Source: Cylicocyclus nassatus
Taxonomy: Eukaryota > Nematoda > Chromadorea > Rhabditida > Strongylidae
Direction of reading: 5' to 3'
DNA: 64,000 bases
Assembly: GCA_958299035.1 (NCBI GenBank)
Contig: CATQJL010000135.1
Span: 183,986-247,985 of the forward strand
Shown here piece by piece: positions 1-11,619 of this stretch. Under the pieces are notes generated by a model. The model was not told the origin of the DNA and did no database searches. It saw only the letters and a list, made by a program, of their open reading frames with translations. The stretch's first letter is position 1; each line of letters opens with the position of its first letter. Both the position numbers and the translations under genes were made by a program.

Positions 1-18
1 AGTGTCAAGGCTCACGAA

Positions 19-27
19 GGATGCCAA
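19..27 (+). repeat. 19-bp unit (GATGCC type), first of about 17
   Basis: AAGGATGCCAAGG replaces AAGGAGTGTCAAGG: one base is lost and T becomes C. Further copies lie near 1,373, 2,246, 5,112, 5,592, 7,130, 7,610, 9,548, 12,141, 14,174, 16,347, 17,347, 19,445, 19,784, 22,378, 25,150 and 45,659. All are in domain I, usually followed by a CCTACG unit. Each one shifts the unit register by one base and so joins two reading frames. Confidence 0.85.
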
Positions 28-650
28 GGCCTACGAAGGAGTGTCAAGGCTCACGAAGGAGTGTCAAGGCTCACGAAGGAGTGTCAAGGCTCACGAAGGA
101 GTGCCAAGGCTCACGAAAAAGTGTCAAGGCTCACGAAGGAGTGTCAAGGCCTACGAAGGAGTGTCAAGGCTCATGAAGGAGTGTCAAGGCCTATGAAGGA
201 GTGTCAAGGCTCACGAAGGAGTGTCAAGGCTCACGAAGGAGAGTCAAGGCTCACGAAGGAGTGTCAAGGCTCACGAAGGAGTGTCAAGGCTCACGAAGGA
301 GTGTCAAGGCTCACGAAGGAGTGTCAAGGCCTACGAAGGAGTGACAAGGCTCACGAAGGAGTGTCAAGGCTCACGAAGGAGTGTCAAGGCTCACGAAAGA
401 GTGTCAAGGCCTACGAAGGAGAGTCAAGGCCTTCGAAGGAGTGTCAAGGCTCACGAAGGAGTGTCAAGGCCTACGAAGGAGTGTCAAGGCTCACGAAGGA
501 GTGTCAAGGCCTACGAAGGAGTGTCAAGGCCTACGAAGGAGTGTCAAGGCTCACGAAGGAGTGTCAAGGCTCACGAAGGAGTGTCAAGGCTCACGAAGGA
601 GTGTCAAGGCTCACGAAGGAGTGTCAAGGCCTACGAAGGAGTGTCAAGGC

Positions 651-666
651 TCAAAGATCAAGGCTC
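651..666 (+). repeat. 14-bp short unit (AAAGATCA type), first of about 21
   Basis: Here the ten bases CGAAGGAGTG between CTCA and TCAAGG are replaced by AAGA, shortening the unit by 6 bp and creating a GATC site. Further copies lie near 2,003, 2,878, 4,113, 11,241, 13,474, 15,507, 21,477, 24,310, 26,484, 26,758, 27,131, 28,707, 30,499, 31,933, 33,087, 37,101, 39,357, 40,150, 41,824 and 44,318. Nearly all from 11,241 onward also carry CTCAGG instead of CTCACG downstream (27,131 is an exception). The identical lesion implies one origin and spread by block duplication. Confidence 0.88.
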
Positions 667-3600
667 ACGAAGGAGTGTCAAGGCTCACGAAGGAGTGTCA
701 AGGCCTACGAAGGAGTGTCAAGGCTCACGAAGGAGTGTCAAGGCTCACGAAGAAGTGTCAAGGCTCACGAAAGAGTGTCAAGGTTCACGAAGGAGTGTCA
801 AGGCTCACGAAGGAGTGTCAAGGCCTACGAAGGAGTGTCAAGGCTCACGAAGGAGTGTCAAGGCTCACGAAGAAGTGTCAAGGCCTACGAAGGAGTGTCA
901 AGGCTCACGAAGGAGTGTCAAGGCCTACGAAGGAATGTCAAGGCCTACGAAGGAGTGTCAAGGCTCACGAAGGAGTGTCAAGGCTCACGAAGGAGTGTCA
1001 AGGCTCACGAAGGAGTGTCAAGGCTCACGAAGGAGTGTCAAGGCTCACGAAGGAGTGTCAAGGCCTACGAAGGAGTGTCAAGGCTCACGAAGGAGTGTCA
1101 AGGCCTACGAAGGAGTGTCAAGGCTCACGAAGGAGTGTCAAGGCTCACGAAGGAGTGTCAAGGCTCACGAAGGAGTGTCAAGGCTCACGAAGGAGTGTCA
1201 AGGCTCACGAAGGAGTGTCAAGGCCTACGAAGGAGAGTCAAGGCCTACGAAGGAGTGTCAAGGCTCACGAAGGAGTGTCAAGGCTCACGAAGGAGTGTCA
1301 AGGCCTACGAAGGAGTGTAAAGGCTCACGAAGGAGTGTCAAGGCCTACGAAGGAGTGTCAAGGCTCACGAAGGATGCCAAGGCCTACGAAGGAGTGTCAA
1401 GGCTCACGAAGGAGTGTCAAGGCTCACGAAGGAGTGTCAAGGCTCACGAAGGAGTGCCAAGGCTCACGAAGGAGTGTCAAGGCTCACGAAGGAGTGTCAA
1501 GGCCTACGAAGGAGTGTCAAGGCTCATGAAGGAGTGTCAAGGCCTATGAAGGAGTGTCAAGGCTCACGAAGGAGTGTCAAGGCTCACGAAGGAGAGTCAA
1601 GGCTCACGAAGGAGTGTCAAGGCTCACGAAGGAGTGTCAAGGCTCACGAAGGAGTGTCAAGGCTCACGAAGGAGTGTCAAGGCCTACGAAGGAGTGACAA
1701 GGCTCACGAAGGAGTGTCAAGGCTCACGAAGGAGTGTCAAGGCTCACGAAAGAGTGTCAAGGCCTACGAAGGAGAGTCAAGGCCTACGAAGGAGTGTCAA
1801 GGCTCACGAAGGAGTGTCAAGGCCTACGAAGGAGTGTCAAGGCTCACGAAGGAGTGTCAAGGCCTACGAAGGAGTGTCAAGGCCTACGAAGGAGTGTCAA
1901 GGCTCACGAAGGAGTGTCAAGGCTCACGAAGGAGTGTCAAGGCTCACGAAGGAGTGTCAAGGCTCACGAAGGAGTGTCAAGGCCTACGAAGGAGTGTCAA
2001 GGCTCAAAGATCAAGGCTCACGAAGGAGTGTCAAGGCTCACGAAGGAGTGTCAAGGCTCACGAAGGAGTGTCAAGGCTCACGAAGGAGTGTCAAGGCCTA
2101 CGAAGGAGAGTCAAGGCCTACGAAGGAGTGTCAAGGCTCACGAAGGAGTGTCAAGGCTCACGAAGGAGTGTCAAGGCCTACGAAGGAGTGTAAAGGCTCA
2201 CGAAGGAGTGTCAAGGCCTACGAAGGAGTGTCAAGGCTCACGAAGGATGCCAAGGCCTACGAAGGAGTGTCAAGGCTCACGAAGGAGTGTCAAGGCTCAC
2301 GAAGGAGTGTCAAGGCTCACGAAGGAGTGCCAAGGCTCACGAAGGAGTGTCAAGGCTCACGAAGGAGTGTCAAGGCCTACGAAGGAGTGTCAAGGCTCAT
2401 GAAGGAGTGTCAAGGCCTATGAAGGAGTGTCAAGGCTCACGAAGGAGTGTCAAGGCTCACGAAGGAGAGTCAAGGCTCACGAAGGAGTGTCAAGGCTCAC
2501 GAAGGAGTGTCAAGGCTCACGAAGGAGTGTCAAGGCTCACGAAGGAGTGTCAAGGCCTACGAAGGAGTGACAAGGCTCACGAAGGAGTGTCAAGGCTCAC
2601 GAAGGAGTGTCAAGGCTCACGAAAGAGTGTCAAGGCCTACGAAGGAGAGTCAAGGCCTACGAAGGAGTGTCAAGGCTCACGAAGGAGTGTCAAGGCCTAC
2701 GAAGGAGTGTCAAGGCTCACGAAGGAGTGTCAAGGCCTACGAAGGAGTGTCAAGGCCTACGAAGGAGTGTCAAGGCTCACGAAGGAGTGTCAAGGCTCAC
2801 GAAGGAGTGTCAAGGCTCACGAAGGAGTGTCAAGGCTCACGAAGGAGTGTCAAGGCCTACGAAGGAGTGTCAAGGCTCAAAGATCAAGGCTCACGAAGGA
2901 GTGTCAAGGCTCACGAAGGAGTGTCAAGGCCTACGAAGGAGTGTCAAGGCTCACGAAGGAGTGTCAAGGCTCACGAAGAAGTGTCAAGGCTCACGAAAGA
3001 GTGTCAAGGTTCACGAAGGAGTGTCAAGGCTCACGAAGGAGTGTCAAGGCCTACGAAGGAGTGTCAAGGCTCACGAAGGAGTGTCAAGGCTCACGAAGAA
3101 GTGTCAAGGCTCACGAAAGAGTGTCAAGGCTCACGAAGGAGTGTCAAGGCCTACGAAGGAGTGTCAAGGCCTACGAAGGAATGTCAAGGCCTACGAAGGA
3201 GTGTCAAGGCTCACGAAGGAGTGTCAAGGCTCACGAAGGAGTGTCAAGGCTCACGAAGGAGTCCCAAGGCCTACGAAGGAGTGTCAAGGCCTACGAAGGA
3301 GAGTCAAGGCCTACGAAGGAGTGTCAAGGCTCACGAAGGAGTGTCAAGGCTCACGAAGGAGTGTCAAGGCTCACGAAGGAGTGTCAAGGCTCACGAAGGA
3401 GTGTCAAGGCTCACGAAGGAGTGTCAAGGCTCACGAAGGAGTGTCAAGGCCTACGAAGGAGTGTCAAGGCTCACGAAGGAGTGTCAAGGCCTACGAAGGA
3501 GAGTCAAGGCCTACGAAGGAGTGTCAAGGCTCACGAAGGAGTGTCAAGGCTCACGAAGGAGTGTCAAGGCCTACGAAAGAGTGTCAAGGCTCACGAAGGA

Positions 3601-4159
3601 GTGTCAAGGCCTACGAAGGAGTGTCAAGGCTCACGAAGGAGTGTCAAGGCTCACGAAGGAGTGTCAAGGCTCACGAAGGAGTGTCAAGGCTCACGAAGGA
3701 GTGTCAAGGCCTACGAAGGAGTGTCAAGGCTCATGAAGGAGTGTCAAGGCCTATGAAGGAGTGTCAAGGCTCACGAAGGAGTGTCAAGGCTCACGAAGGA
3801 GAGTCAAGGCTCACGAAGGAGTGTCAAGGCTCACGAAGGAGTGTCAAGGCTCACGAAGGAGTGTCAAGGCTCACGAAGGAGTGTCAAGGCCTACGAAGGA
3901 GTGACAAGGCTCACGAAGGAGTGTCAAGGCTCACGAAGGAGTGTCAAGGCTCACGAAGGAGTGTCAAGGCCTACGAAGGAGTGTCAAGGCCTACGAAGGA
4001 GTGTCAAGGCTCACGAAGGAGTGTCAAGGCTCACGAAGGAGTGTCAAGGCTCACGAAGGAGTGTCAAGGCTCACGAAGGAGTGTCAAGGCCTACGAAGGA
4101 GTGTCAAGGCTCAAAGATCAAGGCTCACGAAGGAGTGTCAAGGCTCACGAAGGAGTGTC

Positions 4160-7100
4160 AAGGCCTACGAAGGAGTGTCAAGGCTCACGAAGGAGTGTCA
4201 AGGCTCACGAAGAAGTGTCAAGGCTCACGAAAGAGTGTCAAGGTTCACGAAGGAGTGTCAAGGCTCACGAAGGAGTGTCAAGGCCTACGAAGGAGTGTCA
4301 AGGCTCACGAAGGAGTGTCAAGGCTCACGAAGAAGTGTCAAGGCTCACGAAAGAGTGTCAAGGCTCACGAAGGAGTGTCAAGGCCTACGAAGGAGTGTCA
4401 AGGCCTACGAAGGAATGTCAAGGCCTACGAAGGAGTGTCAAGGCTCACGAAGGAGTGTCAAGGCTCACGAAGGAGTGTCAAGGCTCACGAAGGAGTCCCA
4501 AGGCCTACGAAGGAGTGTCAAGGCCTACGAAGGAGAGTCAAGGCCTACGAAGGAGTGTCAAGGCTCACGAAGGAGTGTCAAGGCTCACGAAGGAGTGTCA
4601 AGGCTCACGAAGGAGTGTCAAGGCCTACGAAGGAGTGTCAAGGCTCACGAAGGAGTGTCAAGGCCTACGAAGGAGAGTCAAGGCCTACGAAGGAGTGTCA
4701 AGGCTCACGAAGGAGTGTCAAGGCTCACGAAGGAGTGTCAAGGCCTACGAAAGAGTGTCAAGGCTCACGAAGGAGTGTCAAGGCCTACGAAGGAGTGTCA
4801 AGGCTCACGAAGGAGTGTCAAGGCTCACGAAGGAGTGTCAAGGCTCACGAAGGAGTGTCAAGGCTCACGAAGGAGTGTCAAGGCTCACGAAGGAGTGTCA
4901 AGGCCTACGAAGGAGAGTCAAGGCCTACGAAGGAGTGTCAAGGCTCACGAAGGAGTGTCAAGGCTCACGAAGGAGTGTCAAGGCCTACGAAGGAGTGTCA
5001 AGGCTCACGAAGGAGTGTCAAGGCTCACGAAGGAGTGTCAAGGCCTACGAAGGAGCGTCAAGGCTCACGAAGGAGTGTCAAGGCCTACGAAGGAGTGTCA
5101 AGGCTCACGAAGGATGCCAAGGCCTACGAAGGAGTGTCAAGGCTCACGAAGGAGTGTCAAGGCTCACGAAGGAGTGTCAAGGCTCACGAAGGAGTGCCAA
5201 GGCTCACGAAGGAGTGTCAAGGCTCACGAAGGAGTGTCAAGGCCTACGAAGGAGTGTCAAGGCTCATGAAGGAGTGTCAAGGCCTACGAAGGAGTGTCAA
5301 GGCTCACGAAGGAGTGTCAAGGCTCACGAAGGAGAGTAAAGGCTCACGAAGAAGTGTCAAGGCTCACGAAGGAGTGTCAAGGCTCACGAAGGAGTGTCAA
5401 GGCTCACGAAGGAGTGTCAAGGCTCACGAAGGAGTGTCAAGGCCTACGAAGGAGAGTCAAGGCCTACGAAGGAGTGTCAAGGCTCACGAAGGAGTGTCAA
5501 GGCTCACGAAGGAGTGTCAAGGCCTACGAAGGAGTGTCAAGGCTCACGAAGGAGTGTCAAGGCCTACGAAGGAGTGTCAAGGCTCACGAAGGATGCCAAG
5601 GCCTACGAAGGAGTGTCAAGGCTCACGAAGGAGTGTCAAGGCTCACGAAGGAGTGTCAAGGCTCACGAAGGAGTGTCAAGGCTCACGAAGGAGTGCCAAG
5701 GCTCACGAAGGAGTGTCAAGGCTCACGAAGGAGTGTCAAGGCCTACGAAGGAGTGTCAAGGCTCACGAAGGAGTGTCAAGGCTCACGAAGGAGTGTCAAG
5801 GCCTACGAAGGAGTGTCAAGGCTCATGAAGGAGTGTCAAGGCCTATGAAGGAGTGTCAAGGCTCACGAAGGAGTGTCAAGGCTCACGAAGGAGTGTCAAG
5901 GCTCACGAAGGAGTGTCAAGGCCTACGAAGGAGTGACAAGGCTCACGAAGGAGTGTCAAGGCTCACGAAGGAGTGTCAAGGCTCACGAAAGAGTGTCAAG
6001 GCTCACGAAGGAGTGTCAAGGCTCACGAAGGAGTGTCAAGGCTCACGAAGGAGTGTCAAGGCTCACGAAGGAGTGTCAAGGCTCACGAAGGAGTGTCAAG
6101 GCTCACGAAGGAGTGTCAAGGCCTACGAAGGAGAGTCAAGGCCTACGAAGGAGTGTCAAGGCTCACGAAGGAGTGTCAAGGCCTACGAAGGAGTGTCAAG
6201 GCTCACGAAGGAGTGTCAAGGCTCACGAAGAAGTGTCAAGGCTCACGAAAGAGTGTCAAGGTTCACGAAGGAGTGTCAAGGCTCACGAAGGAGTGTCAAG
6301 GCCTACGAAGGAGTGTCAAGGCTCACGAAGGAGTGTCAAGGCTCACGAAGAAGTGTCAAGGCTCACGAAAGAGTGTCAAGGCTCACGAAGGAGTGTCAAG
6401 GCCTACGAAGGAGTGTCAAGGCCTACGAAGGAATGTCAAGGCCTACGAAGGAGTGTCAAGGCTCACGAAGGAGTGTCAAGGCTCACGAAGGAGTGTCAAG
6501 GCTCACGAAGGAGTCCCAAGGCCTACGAAGGAGTGTCAAGGCCTACGAAGGAGAGTCAAGGCCTACGAAGGAGTGTCAAGGCTCACGAAGGAGTGTCAAG
6601 GCTCACGAAGGAGTGTCAAGGCTCACGAAGGAGTGTCAAGGCCTACGAAGGAGTGTCAAGGCTCACGAAGGAGTGTCAAGGCCTACGAAGGAGAGTCAAG
6701 GCCTACGAAGGAGTGTCAAGGCTCACGAAGGAGTGTCAAGGCTCACGAAGGAGTGTCAAGGCCTACGAAAGAGTGTCAAGGCTCACGAAGGAGTGTCAAG
6801 GCCTACGAAGGAGTGTCAAGGCTCACGAAGGAGTGTCAAGGCTCACGAAGGAGTGTCAAGGCTCACGAAGGAGTGTCAAGGCTCACGAAGGAGTGTCAAG
6901 GCTCACGAAGGAGTGTCAAGGCCTACGAAGGAGAGTCAAGGCCTACGAAGGAGTGTCAAGGCTCACGAAGGAGTGTCAAGGCTCACGAAGGAGTGTCAAG
7001 GCCTACGAAGGAGTGTCAAGGCTCACGAAGGAGTGTCAAGGCTCACGAAGGAGTGTCAAGGCCTACGAAGGAGCGTCAAGGCTCACGAAGGAGTGTCAAG

Positions 7101-8195
7101 GCCTACGAAGGAGTGTCAAGGCTCACGAAGGATGCCAAGGCCTACGAAGGAGTGTCAAGGCTCACGAAGGAGTGTCAAGGCTCACGAAGGAGTGTCAAGG
7201 CTCACGAAGGAGTGCCAAGGCTCACGAAGGAGTGTCAAGGCTCACGAAGGAGTGTCAAGGCCTACGAAGGAGTGTCAAGGCTCATGAAGGAGTGTCAAGG
7301 CCTACGAAGGAGTGTCAAGGCTCACGAAGGAGTGTCAAGGCTCACGAAGGAGAGTAAAGGCTCACGAAGAAGTGTCAAGGCTCACGAAGGAGTGTCAAGG
7401 CTCACGAAGGAGTGTCAAGGCTCACGAAGGAGTGTCAAGGCTCACGAAGGAGTGTCAAGGCCTACGAAGGAGAGTCAAGGCCTACGAAGGAGTGTCAAGG
7501 CTCACGAAGGAGTGTCAAGGCTCACGAAGGAGTGTCAAGGCCTACGAAGGAGTGTCAAGGCTCACGAAGGAGTGTCAAGGCCTACGAAGGAGTGTCAAGG
7601 CTCACGAAGGATGCCAAGGCCTACGAAGGAGTGTCAAGGCTCACGAAGGAGTGTCAAGGCTCACGAAGGAGTGTCAAGGCTCACGAAGGAGTGTCAAGGC
7701 TCACGAAGGAGTGCCAAGGCTCACGAAGGAGTGTCAAGGCTCACGAAGGAGTGTCAAGGCCTACGAAGGAGTGTCAAGGCTCACGAAGGAGTGTCAAGGC
7801 TCACGAAGGAGTGTCAAGGCCTACGAAGGAGTGTCAAGGCTCATGAAGGAGTGTCAAGGCCTATGAAGGAGTGTCAAGGCTCACGAAGGAGTGTCAAGGC
7901 TCACGAAGGAGTGTCAAGGCTCACGAAGGAGTGTCAAGGCCTACGAAGGAGTGACAAGGCTCACGAAGGAGTGTCAAGGCTCACGAAGGAGTGTCAAGGC
8001 TCACGAAAGAGTGTCAAGGCTCACGAAGGAGTGTCAAGGCTCACGAAGGAGTGTCAAGGCTCACGAAGGAGTGTCAAGGCTCACGAAGGAGTGTCAAGGC
8101 TCACGAAGGAGTGTCAAGGCTCACGAAGGAGTGTCAAGGCCTACGAAGGAGAGTCAAGGCCTACGAAGGAGTGTCAAGGCTCACGAAGGAGTGTC
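4160..8195 (+). repeat. Tandem duplication, two copies of 2,018 bp
   Basis: Bases of about 4,160-6,177 recur at about 6,178-8,195 at a constant offset of 2,018. This equals 101 units less one base for each of the two 19-bp GATGCC units (at about 5,112 and 5,592 in copy 1). Shared rare markers include the AAGGAGCGTC unit (5,053 and 7,071) and the GAGAGTAAAGG unit (near 5,336 and 7,354), which makes an in-frame TAA in both copies. The copies part at about 8,209, where the second has GAAGTAGTG. All lines I compared were otherwise identical. Confidence 0.88.
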
Positions 8196-9374
8196 AAGGC
8201 CTACGAAGTAGTGTCAAGGCTCACGAAGGAGTGTCAAGGCCTACGAAGGAGTGTCAAGGCTCACGAAGGAGTGTCAAGGCTCACGAAGGAGTGTCAAGGC
8301 TCACGAAGGAGTGTCAAGGCTCACGAAGGAGAGTCAAGGCTCACGAAGGAGTGTCAAGGCTCACGAAGGAGTGTCAAGGCTCACGAAGGAGTGTCAAGGC
8401 TCACGAAGGAGTGTCAAGGCTCACGAAGGAGTGTCAAGGCCTACGAAGGAGTGACAAGGCTCACGAAGGAGTGTCAAGGCTCACGAAGGAGTGTCAAGGC
8501 TCACGAAGGAGTGTCAAGGCTCACGAAGGAGTGTCAAGGCTCACGAAGGAGTGTCAAGGCCCACGAAGGAGTGTCAAGGCTCACGAAGGAGTGTCAAGGC
8601 TCACGAAGGAGTGTCAAGGCTCACGAAGGAGTGTCAAGGCCTACGAAGGAGTGTCAAGGCTCACGAAGGAGTGTCAAGGCCTACGAAGGAGTGTCAAGGC
8701 TCACGAAGGAGTGTCAAGGCTCACGAAGGAGTGTCAAGGCTCACGAAGGAGTGTCAAGGCTCACGAAGAAGTGTCAAGGCTCACGAAAGAGTGTCAAGGC
8801 TCACGAAGGAGTGTCAAGGCCTACGAAGGAGTGTCAAGGCCTACGAAGGAATGTCAAGGCCTACGAAGGAGTGTCAAGGCTCACGAAGGAGTGTCAAGGC
8901 TCACGAAGGAGTGTCAAGGCTCACGAAGGAGTCCCAAGGCCTACGAAGGAGTGTCAAGGCCTACGAAGGAGAGTCAAGGCCTACGAAGGAGTGTCAAGGC
9001 TCACGAAGGAGTGTCAAGGCTCACGAAGGAGTGTCAAGGCTCACGAAGGAGTGTCAAGGCCTACGAAGGAGTGTCAAGGCTCACGAAGGAGTGTCAAGGC
9101 CTACGAAGGAGAGTCAAGGCCTACGAAGGAGTGTCAAGGCTCACGAAGGAGTGTCAAGGCTCACGAAGGAGTGTCAAGGCCTACGAAAGAGTGTCAAGGC
9201 TCACGAAGGAGTGTCAAGGCCTACGAAGGAGTGTCAAGGCTCACGAAGGAGTGTCAAGGCTCACGAAGGAGTGTCAAGGCTCACGAAGGAGTGTCAAGGC
9301 TCACGAAGGAGTGTCAAGGCTCACGAAGGAGTGTCAAGGCCTACGAAGGAGAGTCAAGGCCTACGAAGGAGTGT

Positions 9375-10995
9375 CAAGGCTCACGAAGGAGTGTCAAGGC
9401 TCACGAAGGAGTGTCAAGGCCTACGAAGGAGTGTCAAGGCTCACGAAGGAGTGTCAAGGCTCACGAAGGAGTGTCAAGGCCTACGAAGGAGTGTCAAGGC
9501 TCACGAAGGAGTGTCAAGGCCTACGAAGGAGTGTCAAGGCTCACGAAGGATGCCAAGGCCTACGAAGGAGTGTCAAGGCTCACGAAGGAGTGTCAAGGCT
9601 CACGAAGGAGTGCCAAGGCTCACGAAGGAGTGTCAAGGCTCACGAAGGAGTGTCAAGGCCTACGAAGGAGTGTCAAGGCTCATGAAGGAGTGTCAAGGCC
9701 TACGAAGGAGTGTCAAGGCTCACGAAGGGGTGTCAAGGCTCACGAAGGAGAGTCAAGGCTCACGAAGAAGTGTCAAGGCTCACGAAGGAGTGTCAAGGCT
9801 CACGAAGGAGTGTCAAGGCTCACGAAGGAGTGTCAAGGCCTACGAAGGAGTGACAAGGCTCACGAAGGAGTGTCAAGGCTCACGAAGGAGTGTCAAGGCT
9901 CACGAAGAAGTGTCAAGGCTCACGAAAGAGTGTCAAGGCTCACGAAGGAGTGTCAAGGCCTACGAAGGAGTGTCAAGGCCTACGAAGGAATGTCAAGGCC
10001 TACGAAGGAGTGTCAAGGCTCACGAAGGAGTGTCAAGGCTCACGAAGGAGTGTCAAGGCTCACGAAGGAGTCCCAAGGCCTACGAAGGAGTGTCAAGGCC
10101 TACGAAGGAGAGTCAAGGCCTACGAAGGAGTGTCAAGGCTCACGAAGGAGTGTCAAGGCTCACGAAGGAGTGTCAAGGCCTACGAAAGAGTGTCAAGGCT
10201 CACGAAGGAGTGTCAAGGCCTACGAAGGAGTGTCAAGGCTCACGAAGGAGTGTCAAGGCTCACGAAGGAGTGTCAAGGCTCACGAAGGAGTGTCAAGGCT
10301 CACGAAGGAGTGTCAAGGCTCACGAAGGAGTGTCAAGGCCTACGAAGGAGAGTCAAGGCCTACGAAGGAGTGTCAAGGCTCACGAAGGAGTGTCAAGGCT
10401 CACGAAGGAGTGTCAAGGCCTACGAAGGAGTGTCAAGGCTCACGAAGGAGTGTCAAGGCTCACGAAGGAGTGTCAAGGCTCACGAAGGAGTGTCAAGGCT
10501 CACGAAGGAGTGTCAAGGCTCACGAAGGAGTGTCAAGGCTCATGAAGGAGTGTCAAGGCCCACGAAGGAGTGTCAAGGCTCACGAAGGAGTGTCAAGGCT
10601 CACGAAGGAGTGTCAAGGCTCACGAAGGAGTGTCAAGGCCTACGAAGGAGTGTCAAGGCTCACGAAGGAGTGTCAAGGCCTACGAAGGAGTGTCAAGGCT
10701 CACGAAGGAGTGTCAAGGCTCACGAAGGAGTGTCAAGGCTTACGAAGGAGTGTCAAGGCTCACGAAGGAGAGTCAAGGCTCACGAAGGAGTGTCAAGGCT
10801 CACGAAGGAGTGTCAAGGCTCACGAAGGAGTGTCAAGGCTCACGAAGGAGTGTCAAGGCCTACGAAGGAGTGACAAGGCTCACGAAGGAGTGTCAAGGCT
10901 CACGAAGGAGTGTCAAGGCTCACGAAAGAGTGTCAAGGCCTACGAAGGAGTGACAAGGCTCACGAAGGAGTGTCAAGGCTCACGAAGGAGTGTCA
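9375..10995 (+). repeat. Higher-order block, copy 1 of 3 dispersed within the array
   Basis: This block begins shortly before the GATGCC unit at 9,548 and carries, in order, GAAGGGGTG, AAGAA, GTGAC, AAGAA/AAAGA, AATGTC, GTCCC, GAGTC, AAGGCCCACG and AAGGCTTACG units. The same order recurs at offsets of +7,798 (17,173-18,790) and +10,236 (from 19,611). A private CATG near 10,542 separates this copy from the other two, which have CACG there. Confidence 0.82.
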
Positions 10996-11619
10996 AGGCC
11001 TACGAAGGAGTGTCAAGGCTCATGAAGGAGTGTCAAGGCCTATGAAGGAGTGTCAAGGCTCACGAAGGAGTGTCAAGGCTCACGAAGGAGAGTCAAGGCT
11101 CACGAAGGAGTGTCAAGGCCTACGAAGGAGTGTCAAGGCTCACGAAGGAGTGTCAAGGCTCACGAAAGAGTGTCAAGGCTCACGAAAGAGTGTCAAGGCT
11201 CACGAAGGAGTGTCAAGGCCTACGAAGGAGTGTCAAGGCTCAAAGATCAAGGCTCAGGAAGGAGTGTCAAGGCTCACGAAGAAGTGTCAAGGCTCACGAA
11301 AGAGTGTCAAGGTTCACGAAGGAGTGTCAAGGCTCACGAAGGAGTGTCAAGGCCTACGAAGGAGTGTCAAGGCTCACGAAGGAGTGTCAAGGCTCACGAA
11401 AGAGTGTCAAGGCTCACGAAGGAGTGTCAAGGCCTACGAAGGAGTGTCAAGGCCTACGAAGGAATGTCAAGGCCTACGAAGGAGTGTCAAGGCTCACGAA
11501 GGAGTGTCAAGGCTCACGAAGGAGTGTCAAGGCTCACGAAGGAGTCCCAAGGCCTACGAAGGAGTGTCAAGGCCTACGAAGGAGAGTCAAGGCCTACGAA
11601 GGAGTGTCAAGGCTCACGA

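Larger units (their letters stand above)
1..3106 (+). repeat. Three-copy higher-order block (offsets 1,353 and 873 bp)
   Basis: The marker order GATGCC, GTGCC, CATG/TATG pair, GAGTC, GTGAC, GAGTC, AAAGATCA occurs three times: from base 1, from 1,354 and from 2,227. Copies 1 and 2 agree over about 700 bp. Differences seen are a doubled change near 118-119 (CACGAAAAA in copy 1 only) and CTTCG for CTACG near 431. Copies 1 and 3 stay in step for about 880 bp (to about 3,106), including the AAGAA, AAAGA and GGTTC units. A shorter relative follows from about 3,731, in which the distance from the CATG unit to AAAGATCA is 100 bp less. Confidence 0.85.
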
